Assembly (NCBI GenBank): GCA_025677815.1
Contig: JAIXMP010000046.1
Location: 186,001-250,000, forward strand
DNA: 64,000 nt
Reading direction: 5' to 3'
Origin: Phascolomyces articulosus
Taxonomy: Eukaryota; Mucoromycota; Mucoromycetes; Mucorales; Lichtheimiaceae
Shown one piece after another: positions 11,843 to 22,751 of the stretch. The notes beneath the pieces were generated by a model. That model was not told the origin of the DNA and did no database searches. It saw nothing but the letters and a program-made list of their open reading frames with translations. The stretch's first letter is position 1. Each line of letters starts with the position of its first letter. Made by a program: the position numbers and the translations under genes.

Positions 11843-12706
11843 TTAAGCAATGAGCTCGACGGCTATAAACAATATTGAATAATTACATAAGAACAGATTA
11901 GATATCAACAAATTCCACATGCTACAGATATCAGTAATTTTTAAATATAAAAAATATAAAACTTACCACCACCAGCAGCCTTGATCTTTTCTTCAGCACG
12001 ACGAGAGACGAAACGGGTGCGGACAATGACGGGTTGAGAGACAGAACCCTTAGCCAAAACCTTAGCATAGCCATTTTCCAAAGCGTCAACGACAGGAACC
12101 TTTTCGGTGTTCTTGTACTTTTCACGGACACCTTCACCAGCCAAGGTCCAGATCTTGTCAAGGTTGACAATGGGCTTCCAGTACGCGTTGCGCTTCAAAT
12201 GGAAGTGGCGCATACCGACCTTACCAAAGTAACCAGGATGGTACTTATCCATGTTGATACGGTGATGGTGTTGACCACCAGCAAGACCACGACCACCGGG
12301 ATGCTTACGGTGCTTGCCTATAATTTAATGAAAAGTCGAATATTTTTTTAATTCTTGTTCTTCGACCATTTGAGATATTTTTTTTTCGTAATATTATAAT
12401 CAATCGTTTATTTACCAACACGACCGTGACCGGCAGAGACGTGTCCACGCTTCTTTCTGTTGTGGTGGAGTCTGGTAGGCTATATAGATTGAAATGAGAA
12501 ACCAAAAAAAATCAATGGCACGATTCAAGAATGTGGGATAGGTATATATATATATATATTTTGGTGCCGAATCCATCGAATAGGAAATCCATCCATTTCA
12601 TTTAATCATCCATCCGTTCGTGTATCTTTAATCCATCACTTCCTTTTCTTTCTTCCTCTCTCTAGCTTCCCCTTTTGTCTCCTTTTGCTATATGGCTACA
12701 TACCAT
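11843..12706 (-). CDS. RPL28: 60S ribosomal protein uL15 (yeast L28, animal L27a)
   Basis: Structural protein of the large ribosomal subunit. Exons are 12706-12704 (the ATG alone), 12479-12416, 12317-11967 and 11862-11843, giving 145 residues. The sequence begins [21 protein letters not shown], continues [19 protein letters not shown] and [17 protein letters not shown], and ends AAGGAVELIA. The N-terminal basic glycine-rich arm and these motifs are diagnostic. The last exon is only 20 nt; the reading without it (through the GTAAGT donor at 11966) gives a non-family tail, so the short exon is preferred. Intron 1 begins directly after the start codon (ATG|GTATGT) and is 224 nt long, the longest of its three introns. 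That fits the common fungal pattern of a regulated first intron in ribosomal protein genes. Confidence 0.97.
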
Positions 12707-12944
12707 TTCGGTTGAAAAAGAGAAGGTATTAAGGTATCAGCCCGCAAAGCGTAATTCAATGGCAGTTCGGACTATTTTTCTACCGAATTCCAAATTCAGA
12801 TTGATTTCAATGCACACACAAGCACTCAATTTCAATGATGAATTTTAACATTCAATAATGATATATATTCTTATAATATTATACTATCTTTATTTTTTTT
12901 TGTATAATAGAATTGTGAAATAGGTTTTAAAATAGAAATATGCA

Positions 12945-15501
12945 TTAAGGGTTGTTGTTGTTGGTAGTAGTAGTAATATCTTTGTGTTCTTGCTTTTCCT
13001 CTTCTTTCCCAGTCTCTTCTTCTCTTTCATGTTCTTCATGCTCTTCCTCGTCATCACCAGCACCAGCGTTATGATCGTCATCACTCTCATCGTTGCTACT
13101 ATCACTACTTTCATCACTATGACTGATGCTATCTCGTCTAGCTTTCGGTCTACATTTTTTTTGTTTGTTCCCATTAAAAATATCCGTTACATTTACAGTC
13201 TTTCGTTTAATTGTTCCTACTTTTTCTATGAGATTGCAATCGTCTCTTTACCTGATTTCTCCTTCCAAAAAGCATTCACTCACTACAGCACCAGGAAATG
13301 TATATACACCATTGCGATGGAACTTCCATATTTTTTGTGCTGAACTGTCTCCATCGACTCCATCTAATCCTTGACGACGACTTTCTTCACTAAGTGCACT
13401 ACCGCCAGGTAATTTATGGTGTCTTAAATCCCATCCAAGCAGACGACATAATTCAGGTACAATTACATCACAATCACCCAAGAGTTGTACATCAAAAGTC
13501 ATATGTGTAATAGGTGTTCGATTGATCACCACTTGAGGAACACTGTGTGGTATTTGTGTCATGATTTCAGAAACTGGAGAGACCTTGAGCGAAGAACCCA
13601 TAACGATTAAAAGATCAACGTTATCCGTGTCTAATGCTAATAACCTGTCAAACTCGGCAGGTAAACTTTCTCCAAAAAATGTAATATCCTAAAAATCAAA
13701 ACAATGTTGTTTTAATTCTTTTTCTTTTTGGAAAGCTCTTAAACGATAATTTTAAGGAAAAACAGAAAGCTTACAGGTTTCATGACAGATACACCTCGTT
13801 GATAATCATCCTCGTCGTCACTACTATCATTCTTAGGTGTCACTCTATCTACAGCGCATTTCGGACAGGGTGGGACTTTCTATTAATAAAATGAAATACG
13901 AACTGATTAGCTATATCTATGGAAAAATATACATGTGCAAACAATTGAAATATCACCTTTTTTTTACCTGCTCAAAAATATACTTCTCAATTTCCTTTCC
14001 TTCGCACTTGTAACCACAGGTGACACAACTTGCTGTAGCAAAGCTACCATGACAATTCACAATCCGTTTTATTTGAGCTTTATGTTCCAATGTATCAATG
14101 TTTTGTGTATAGTTTCGTAGTAGTTTTCCTTTTTCCTCCATCAATTTGACAAAGATATGGCTTGGACTTGGTTCATAATTGCTTGGATATAGTTCTTTGG
14201 CAAAGGAATAAAAGATATCCGGTGAATCACGGAAATATTTGATATCAAACATTTGCTGGGGATCGTCCAATTCATATTCTTGTAACCGCGAGTAAATACC
14301 CGTTTCTGATCTGAAATCAGGAATGCCACACGACACGGATACGCCAGCGCCCGTGACAATCATGACATTGTTGGCCTTGGCTAATAACTCAACCACATCA
14401 TCCAATGTATTGACATGTTCTAATCGTCGTCGTTTTCGTAGGTATCGAGTAATCACGTTTCGTAATAAGGCAAATTGATGTATTTCAGGTGCCATTAACG
14501 CTGCTTGTGGGTGCTGAATAGCAGAAAATAGAGTTAATAACATAAGCGTCAGCTTTCTTCTTTTTTTCTTGGGTACTCAAACACAAAAAGAATAGAGGCT
14601 TACAAGAACAACATTAAATGCCTCCATGAGCTTTAATGGAGGTATTTCTTGATCCCGCACATATTTTTCCAAAAATTTCATCAAGCCTATAATATATTAC
14701 ATTTAGTTGTTACTTGCAAAAAAAAAAAGAAAGAAAAAAAAAACAGAACCCAGTTATGTATATTCAATTGCCCTACGCACCCATTTGCCTAGCTTCTTCC
14801 TGCAGTGCCTCACTTTCTTCTTCAGTATAACTTGTCCATACTAATTTTTTTTAAAAAAAAGAAAGTTTAGTACAAATTGCTCTGATGATCCAAATCGCAT
14901 AAATTATCTTTCTTTCTCGCTCCAGCATCTTTTTCCCAAATGTAAACTTACATGGTTCAATATCTGATTGATTGTTATCCAAAGTTGTGATAGTGGATGG
15001 TCCCATAAATTCGTATGTGATACTACCACCATCACTACTATCGCTATTGTTATCACTTCCGGCATCCCAGTCTTCGTCCGACTCTTCATTATAATCGTCA
15101 TTGAAATCATGATCATGAATCGTATTATTACTATGACTATTATTATTCGCTTGTTCATTCTCTCCAACATCAACTTGCGAACTTTCTGATTCTGTGCGGA
15201 TGGCAGAGGAAGTAGCCGATTCGACTATGTTTTTTAAGAAGGTAGAAAAAAAAATATATTAACGAAATGGATTTCACATATTCAAGGGGAAGGTGTGCAA
15301 AGAAAAAAAAACTACACCTTTTACTACTCACTGCATAAACTATTTTAGTAACTTACATTGACCATCTTGAAGTTTTAAACGCTTACTAGATCGTTCTTCA
15401 CAATGTGTATCATCTGATATACCACTTTCTGAAATGATAGATTCCTCTAATGGTAAACGTTTTATAGTAGTTTCAGGTAGATCTTTAAGATCTATGTTCA
15501 T
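12945..15501 (-). CDS. SIR2: SIRT1/Sir2-class NAD-dependent protein deacetylase
   Basis: Class I sirtuin, expected to deacetylate histones and other proteins using NAD+. Exons are 15501-15357, 15224-14952, 14840-14781, 14686-14604, 14513-13968, 13879-13775, 13688-13252 and 13149-12945, giving 617 residues. NAD-binding GAGVSVSCGIPDFRS lies near residue 237, with TQNIDTLE and catalytic HGSF near 340. The zinc cysteines are CVTC in exon 5 and CPKC in exon 6, followed by FFGESLP, MGSSLKV and INRTPITHMTFD. The core matches animal SIRT1 and yeast Sir2/Hst1. An acidic N-terminal region (DDYNEESDEDWDAGSD), an acidic insert next to the zinc module (KNDSSDDEDDYQ) and a very acidic C-terminal tail ending in NNNNP flank it. 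The upstream ATG at 15501 fits; the longer open frame has no ATG. Confidence 0.96.
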
Positions 15502-16965
15502 TGTATATATATATGTGCTAAAAAGAAAGGGGTTCAACACAAAAGGAGTAAATGTTTTTTTCACTTAGTGATTTTTTCCACACACACTTCTCACACCTGT
15601 CAGATCACCTGTGAAGCCCTACTCCGCAAAGTTGCAGCAATGATGACAGTGCACCTGTTTCAGTTCAAAAGAAAAACAGAACGCTGTTCTTGATTATATT
15701 GAATCAAGCATTTTCTTTCTTTTTTAAGAACCCTATCTTACGATGATGTGCTGGCCACAACTATTACTCATTGAGAGTCTGTAATTCATTTCGACTCTGT
15801 AGTAACTGGTGAAGAAGTTCACATTTTTGTACCTGGCATATTATAATGCAGTTGGTAAATAGCCTCTGACTGAGGGAGCGTCATAGATCCATAGAATATG
15901 GCATAGCATGAAGTGTATTGAAATACATACGAGAACGTTGAAAATATTGTCTTGTCAGATATAAGTATATACTAATGATGCACGTTTTAAGCCGCTGGAA
16001 ATTAAGTATACTATATAGCACATAGAATCAGCAACTTTTATGTATGCGTGCATATGTAGCCAATTAGTGGTGACATGTATAGTTATACATTAACAATCGG
16101 CCATTTTCATCGTTCAATGTGAAAGATTGAATATTTTTACTTCGATTTATTTCTTATATCTTTCATTTAGATTTTGTAACTCTCCTGTTGTTTCCGTCTA
16201 GAGAAGGATTAAACTTTTTTTAAAAAAGATTATTCGGGTTAGTATTCTTCAATAGTCGTATACGCCATTGGTTTTTTTTTTTTTTGAAAAACGATATTTT
16301 ATAAACTATAATATTATACAGAATAATGAATGGGTATAATGCATTATTTACGATGATTATCGATGATGATAAATGTACTACCCAATCAATAGATGTTACA
16401 CATTAATAATTATAACTATTATTGCTGGTTATTACACTAAAACGAAGGGTAACATATTAGAAAGTAAAAGGATCATGTTGAAGTAGATAAGTAGCAAATA
16501 ATATTCTTTGTTCTCTTTTAAATAAATACCTTGGAAAGGGCTACCGTATCCATGACCATACATCACATCATCTATTTGATGATCAAGAACTATAGATGAC
16601 TTATTTGATAAACAGAGCAATGTAAATTTATTTTGACATCTGTATATAAGCTTGGGTTATTCATATATTTGACAATCTTTTATTTTTAACTGGACAACAA
16701 TGAGATGTAAATGCACAAAGTCTTTTATATAAACATAGCAAGCTAATGATGAGGTGTTATTTTGTACTTTATTGGGTTTCAACTAACATAAATTTGCATT
16801 CTTTATGGGTATAACAAGTAATTATCTACAAAAAGAATACATCCGTGTTTTGGAAAGAGGAGATAATATAAGGAAAAGATAAAGTAAAATACTTGGTAAA
16901 AAATAGGAATATTCTTTTTCCACTTATGCATGTGTCTTTACGCTAGCAATACACTATTACTGCAT
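15502..16965. other. Intergenic, no gene seen
   Basis: AT-rich DNA between two tandem minus-strand genes. It contains the presumed promoter of the sirtuin gene (T/C-rich stretch and a TATATATATGTG segment just upstream of 15501) and the 3' region of the zinc-finger gene. A short minus-strand frame at 16432-16620 is not convincing, although it was checked as a possible third zinc-finger module. Confidence 0.45.
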
Positions 16966-18666
16966 TTAAACTTTTACAAATACAACCTCAACCTTTTCTC
17001 CAGCTTCCAAACTATTCCGGCTTTTGTTTTCTATGAACACAAATTAAGATAATAGTAGTAAATGATCAAACAAAATTAGTTTAACTTTATCGAATAATAT
17101 TAGTAAGCCAAAAATAATATGAAAGAAAACATAATGTATATAATTACCATCAAATATATCAATTATTTTACCGGAACTCACAATCTTCAATACCGGTTTA
17201 TTACCTGGTGCACATTTTGCTCCCCACATTGATATCGTTGGATCATGTCTAGCACGCATATGTATAAACATACTTTGTCTTGTAGATTCTTGTTCACATT
17301 CTTTATAAGGACAATACGCTTTTGTTGTATTTTACAATATTAATTCGTAAATTTTTAAATGAAACTATTATCCCGATGGGTTCCCTTTCGTTTGTATTTG
17401 TGACTTATCTACTATTGCGTACCTGGTGCTTCAGATTCCAATACTATAACAATGGGATCCCCTTTATGTAAAGTATTTCGAGAGGATTCTGGATAACAAC
17501 AAATGAAAGGCTTTTATTAGAATATATGTAGCAAAGCTGTTGTATAATATATAATATTATAAATATAGTTGGGATTATGTTTCGCTAATATCTGATTTAC
17601 CATCAAAATATATATTTTGACCATCCTGTGTTTTAAGAGCATGATACTTTTTCTTCTGTAATGATGGGAATGAATGATCATGAGAATGCCGTATGTGCAC
17701 AAATAGACTATGAAGTTTTGAATATCTGGTAATACACGACATGTATGGACAATAAAACCATACTTTTTTCTGCCTGCAATGATTAATATTGTTGGTTTCT
17801 TGCTGGCTTACTATATATATTATTAATTATAAAAAAAAATTAAAATTCGATATTGTTTACATACTAATTTTTACAAATATACACCACGCACAAACAAACA
17901 TTACCCATCCCAACATTAGTATTGATCATGGCTACAGAAGGCGATCCTACGATGTCATTACTGGTACGTATTGTTGAGTTACTACTAATGTTACAATTGT
18001 TAATAGGGTTATCAAAGCCAATAGAAACTGAAAGACATGTTCTTTTTGATTGTTGAACTTGCTGTTGGTTATCGAATTCAGGCTCTTCTTTTAATGTTAT
18101 TTTATTAGTAAAAAAAAAAACAAAAACAAATGCATTTGTAAAGAAGTCTTTATTGTAATATTAAGCATGCCAGAAGGAAAGAAAATATATAAATAAATAG
18201 CAAGTATTCTTTCAGGAAGCATACCTTTTACGTAGTCAAAATAATGATTTTCATTCTCTACTGCTTCGCCCCGAGAACGTTTCTTTTGACCTGCATCTAC
18301 AATAGAAGTAGTACCTGTAACAGCTCTACTATTGTTGATGTTACTGCTGTTGTCACTAATAATTACTGAAAGTTGATGATGATTGTTCTCACCGAGATCG
18401 AGTGGTGGATTTTGGTTTAACTGTGACCATGCAGATGACGATGTATGGTTTTCAGTTTCTGTTATAAGCGAAAGACGTAACACCACGCGTTTTTGAGACA
18501 CGTACAATGGTATGTCAATGCTACTGCTGCTATTTATACCATCCTGTCTTTTTGTGGTAGCTGTAGTTGATGATTCTTGAACAAATACGTTTCTGTTGTT
18601 CTCTGGGGTATGATGGACATCCGGTGCTTCATTGGCCAGAGTACCGTTTTTATTATTATCACACAT
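16966..18666 (-). CDS. C2H2-type zinc-finger protein with two duplicated modules
   Basis: Putative nucleic-acid-binding protein, possibly a transcription factor. Exons are 18666-18225, 18087-17883, 17773-17601, 17488-17423, 17318-17148 and 17030-16966, giving about 373 residues. The first half is Ser/Asn/Thr-rich, with a basic patch (GQKKRSRGEAVEN). Exons 3 and 5 each encode a C2H2-like finger: CPYMSCITRYSKLHSLFVHI then RHSH, and CPYKECEQESTRQSMFIHM then RARH. Exons 4 and 6 encode matching tails (ESSRNTLHKGDPIVIVLESE and ENKSRNSLEAGEKVEVVFVK). Finger exons are 173 and 171 nt and tail exons 66 and 65 nt, with the same phases within each unit, so the protein arose by duplication of an exon pair. 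The exon 2/3 junction uses donor GTATAT at 17882; other donors there break the frame. DNA targets cannot be inferred. Confidence 0.78.
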
Positions 18667-19778
18667 GGTTGGTATGAAGATTGATAAAAATATAAAAGAG
18701 GGAAAAGAGACAAAAAATAAAAAAAACGCCCCTTTTTCAAGTTTTGAAGAAAATGTCCACATGACCAATGATACATCATTTTGATATATAAATAATAAAC
18801 ATATAGGCAAAAAACTTGTTTTATTATATATGTCTGTTGTGTAATATAATCCGTATAAAATAATAGGATTGCACCTTGCTATGAATAATATTTCGAGTAT
18901 GTTTTTTTTGGACAGATGATGTTATCTGTTTTCTCACATTTATACATGTTTATTTAGATAGTTATGATATGTATAAAAGGTAGCAATAATTATAGGAAAT
19001 ATAAATAATTGTGTATAATTCTCGACCTAATATTTTTGTTGAGCTAAACACTGTTATTTTATGCGTCAAGAAAAATAAAGATACTCTGTAACCATTGGAG
19101 CTTAACAGTCATCCCAAAGCATATACTCGATTATTATTGGATGTCTTCTACCAGGATCCTATTTTATTTTATTTTTTTTGAAAGAGGTTAAGATGGTTCA
19201 CCTCCCTCAGAATATGCCTAATAGTCAGTTTTGGTGCAAAAAATTTTAGTACGCAATCTTTATGTGAATAGTCCCTTTTGCAATATTTCGCTGTCGAGGC
19301 GGAATAGATTTTAATATACAAAAATGAACTCATTTCTTTGATATATAAGTTACATATCATTATTTTTTTCAGGATCAAAGACTAAGCTAAACCAGATTCT
19401 TGATTCTTAATTATGGCTATATAGTCTGAAATACGTTTAATCATATTATAAATAATTAAAGTATAGACTGTGTAGGTTGCTAAAAAATAAATATCGTCAT
19501 AGTGTGTGGAAAGAGTTCTAGCAATAACTTTCATGATAATATTTAACAAAGGGTATTTATATATCAACAAGAAGGAAGTAAAGAATAAATCATCCACAAA
19601 TAAGAACAAGTTCATTATCCAAGATCCTCTCTAACTAATACATGTTTCACTCGCATTACTGAAGACGAGGAATCAGTCGTATCGGAGTTAGTATAATGCC
19701 AATTCACAGTGATCAAGTATATAGCGGTTGTCCAGAAACTAACCACGTTGTACTCCAACTTTTTTTCATCGCGCTCAA
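18667..19778. other. Divergent intergenic region
   Basis: About 1.1 kb of AT-rich sequence between the divergent zinc-finger and RET2 genes. Two minus-strand frames (19169-19378 and 19382-19615) are rich in I, K, Y and F with no domain or splice support, and I do not call them genes. The promoters of both neighbours must lie here. Confidence 0.45.
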
Positions 19779-20669
19779 ATGGTAAAAGACCAGAACCATT
19801 TCAACTTTTGCTTACATCAAGCGTGTCAATAATAATCTGATGAACTTTGTAATCGACTATTTTATAGGTTGTCCTAGCAGCATCAATTGTGACCAAGAGC
19901 GGCAAAGGTAAAAAAATAATATAAACATACTATCTTGCTTTTGTTACAGATCACTTACACTCCCTCAATGTATTACTATAAATAACTGGACATCCACGAA
20001 CATCAACAGCCGTCATCTCTCGTCAATTTCGTGAAATGCAACGTTCACGTATCGAAGGTCTTTTAGCCTCGTTCCCAAAATTGACTAGTACGGGACAACA
20101 ACATACAACAGTAGAGACTGAACACGTTCGTTACGTGTATCAACCCCTTGAAGAACTCTTTATGGTTCTCATTACCAACCGTCAGGTACCACCAACATAA
20201 TTCATTGTATATTATATTTTCAATGCGACAAAAAAAAAGCATAAAGAAGAGAAACATTATTTATTTTTTAATTGGATTGAGGAAAGACGAGGGGGACAGG
20301 GAAAATATGACAGGTTTTATACGTATGCTCAATTTTTTTCCTTGTTAAATTATTATTATAATAATAGTCCAATATTCTTCAAGATATTGAATCATTGCAT
20401 CTTTTTGCTCGTGTGGTCACCGATATTTGTCGCTCGTGTGATGAACAAGATATCCTCCGTAATGCGTTTGAATTATTGTGTGCTTTTGATGAAATCATTT
20501 CCGAGGGATATAGAGAAAATGTCAATCTTTCGCAAGTCAAGAGTATCATTGAAATGGAAAGTCATGAAGAAAGGATACAAGAAATTATTGCCAAGGTAAT
20601 AAATTTGTTTTATTATCACACCCACAACTTTGCATGATACTTTATATATTCTTGGTTTACTTATTGAAT

Positions 20670-20710
<41 letters not shown>

Positions 20711-22424
20711 GATGTCGATGATAGAACAAAGAACAAGAGGCCAAGGAAGAACTCAAGAGACGAGCAAAGCAATTCGACATGCAGAAAAAGGAAGCACAAA
20801 AGCGTGGTCAAGGTTTTATGCAAGGCAATTTCAGCTCTCAAAGCAATTATATGGGTGGCCGTTTCTCTCCTGCTTTGGAACCTACTGTTCAATCTTCCGT
20901 GGATTCTCCATATGTCAGGTAATATATGATTTGATGTGCGTGTGTGAATTATCTTTTTTTTTTTCAATATCGATTCTAAACTCATTCTACTATTATTTAG
21001 CCGTTCATCCACACCCCCTGCTCCTTCATCCAAGGCTCGTGGTATGCAATTGGGTCGTAAGCCAAAGGCAACCGATTTGTTTGAAGCTATCAAGACTGAA
21101 GTTGAAGAACCTTTACTCAAGTCCTCCAGATCTTCTGCTAGTGGTGGCATGACAAAGAACCACGAAGGGTAAGTATTTTTTTTGTGGGAGCTATTGGGTA
21201 CAAAATAACAACGATAGATATGAATGGAAATATACGTGGAGTATTTTTGGATAAGGATCAAAAATTGGTGTAGTCTTATTAATTATGATATGGGCATGGG
21301 GGATTTGGGTTTCTCATATATAGTATTCATATCAATATTGAGGAACGTGTCTCTCTTGCTGCCAACCGAGACGGTGGTTTGGAACAAATGGAAGTACGTG
21401 GTGTGCTTACACTAAGAGTCGGTGATAATGCAAATGCCAGAGTTCGCCTTTCACTTCAAGCTGCAGATGATCCAGCTATCAACTTTAAGGTAAATTTACA
21501 AACAAAGGCTTTTTTTATATATATTTTTACAACAGAAACTAATATTCTCACCTTTTGTTAGACTCATCCAAATGTAGACAAGAATGTATTCAAAAATGAG
21601 AAGGCTGTTCAAATGCGAGATACTGCTCGAGCCTTCCCTATTAACCAAAACTTGGAAGTCGTTAGATGGAAGTTTGCTACACGGGATGAGACTGCAGTTC
21701 CACTTACAAGTATGGTTATCTTGTTACATTTATCTTGGATTATGTGAAAGGAAAAGATTCAAAGTTTGGATGTTTTTTATGAATTGCTAATCAACACATA
21801 ATATTTATTCCTGTTATAGTCAACTGCTGGCCATCTCCCGCAGGTGATGGTACTTGCGATGTCAATATTGAATATGAATTGGAAGCTGATCAATTAGAAT
21901 TGCGTGATGTTGTTATCTCTATCCCATTACCGTAAGTTGCTCTTTTAATATTACTTTTTGATTGATATTGTATACATTAATTGTATATCATTGGATGATT
22001 ACTGACATAGCAACATTGGTTTACTTTTTTTCTAAATATAGTGCTGAACCATCAGTAACTGTACATAGCGCCGACGGATCATACTTCGTTGACCGCCAGC
22101 GTCGATCATTGGACTGGCAAATGCCTGTTATTAATAGCTCAAATAAGGCTGGTTCACTTGAATGCAATATTCCAGGTGATGATGCCAATGGTTTCTTCCC
22201 TGTTATGGTTACTTTTGTCAGTGATCGATTGATTTGTGATGTTGATGTAAGTTTCATTCCCTGAATGATATTTCCTTGGATTACCAAGATGAAGAGAAAC
22301 GGAGTAATTAATATAATTTATCAATTGTTGATAGGTAAACGATGTACAAAACTTGGAAAATAACACTGCAGCAGAATTTACGAAGGAAGTCCTCCTTTCT
22401 GCAGATGATTACACCATAGGTTAG
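19779..22424 (+). CDS. RET2: Coatomer subunit delta (delta-COP)
   Basis: Subunit of the COPI coat, which drives Golgi-to-ER retrograde transport. Exons are 19779-19781 (ATG only), 19868-19907, 20010-20185, 20368-20595, 20725-20918, 21001-21168, 21324-21489, 21562-21709, 21820-21931, 22042-22246 and 22335-22424, giving 509 residues, the usual length. An N-terminal longin domain starts [13 protein letters not shown] and continues [17 protein letters not shown] charged helical linker ([20 protein letters not shown]) and a Ser/Pro-rich stretch follow. The C-terminal mu-homology domain includes [22 protein letters not shown] and [11 protein letters not shown]. Ten introns interrupt it. The first lies directly after the start codon, and intron 4 contains a run of 38 A residues. 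All junctions keep frame. It is convergent with the chitin synthase gene. Confidence 0.96.
20672..20709 (+). repeat. Poly(A) homopolymer, 38 nt, in a RET2 intron
   Basis: An uninterrupted run of 38 A on the sense strand of RET2 intron 4 (20596-20724), ending 15 nt before the splice acceptor at 20724. It leaves no pyrimidine tract before that acceptor. The length may be inexact because homopolymers of this size are hard to sequence. Confidence 0.85.
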
Positions 22425-22751
22425 ATATGCTAACGATAATTAAACTGTTAAAAAAAGCAAACAAACCAAGAAAACACTTTTTCCTTCCCTTTTCAAACCT
22501 ATTCATCTTTTCACTTTACCAATAGCCAATACACACTCACAAAATACATGGAATAATAATAATAAAAAGGACACCCAAAAAACTCGTATTTTTAGTTTAG
22601 GATTATACAATTTTAAAAGGGTTTATATATTATTTATTATTATATAAATATAAAGTTAGAAAGAATTAAGTGGGAAAAATAATTTTTGGATGTGAGAGGG
22701 ATAAGGGATGGAAACGAGGAGAGAGAGAAAAAAATAACGATAAAACGCGTT
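22425..22751. other. Convergent 3' region
   Basis: About 330 bp between the stop codons of RET2 (plus) and the chitin synthase (minus). It is AT-rich with AATAAT/AATAAA-like strings on both strands (for example near 22555-22565), consistent with poly(A) signals. No gene is seen. Confidence 0.5.

Noticed and set aside
11885..11965. Alternative last exon of RPL28 encoding ACGIC or a read-through KFYIFYI tail
   Set aside because: The 20-nt exon at 11862-11843 gives AAGGAVELIA, which matches the conserved uL15 C-terminus. The alternatives do not.
12480..12703. Possible snoRNA in the long first intron of RPL28
   Set aside because: No box C/D pair (RTGATGA with CTGA) or H/ACA structure is visible. 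GTGATGG is present but there is no matching D box.
12984..13374. Plus-strand hydrophobic ORFs opposite the sirtuin tail
   Set aside because: They are antisense shadows of the acidic Asp/Glu/Ser-rich C-terminus (GAA and GAT codons read backwards as TTC and ATC).
16432..16620. Possible third zinc-finger module downstream of the zinc-finger gene
   Set aside because: No CxxxxC or H spacing and no tail motif. The frame is short and hydrophobic.
17600..17900. Apparent frameshift between exons 2 and 3 of the zinc-finger gene
   Set aside because: It appears only with the GTAATG donor. Using the GTATAT donor at 17882 restores the frame through the finger without any indel.
20630..21152. Plus-strand ORFs with a long lysine run inside RET2
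   Set aside because: They are created by the A38 homopolymer in an intron. The RET2 exons in the correct frames explain the coding sequence.
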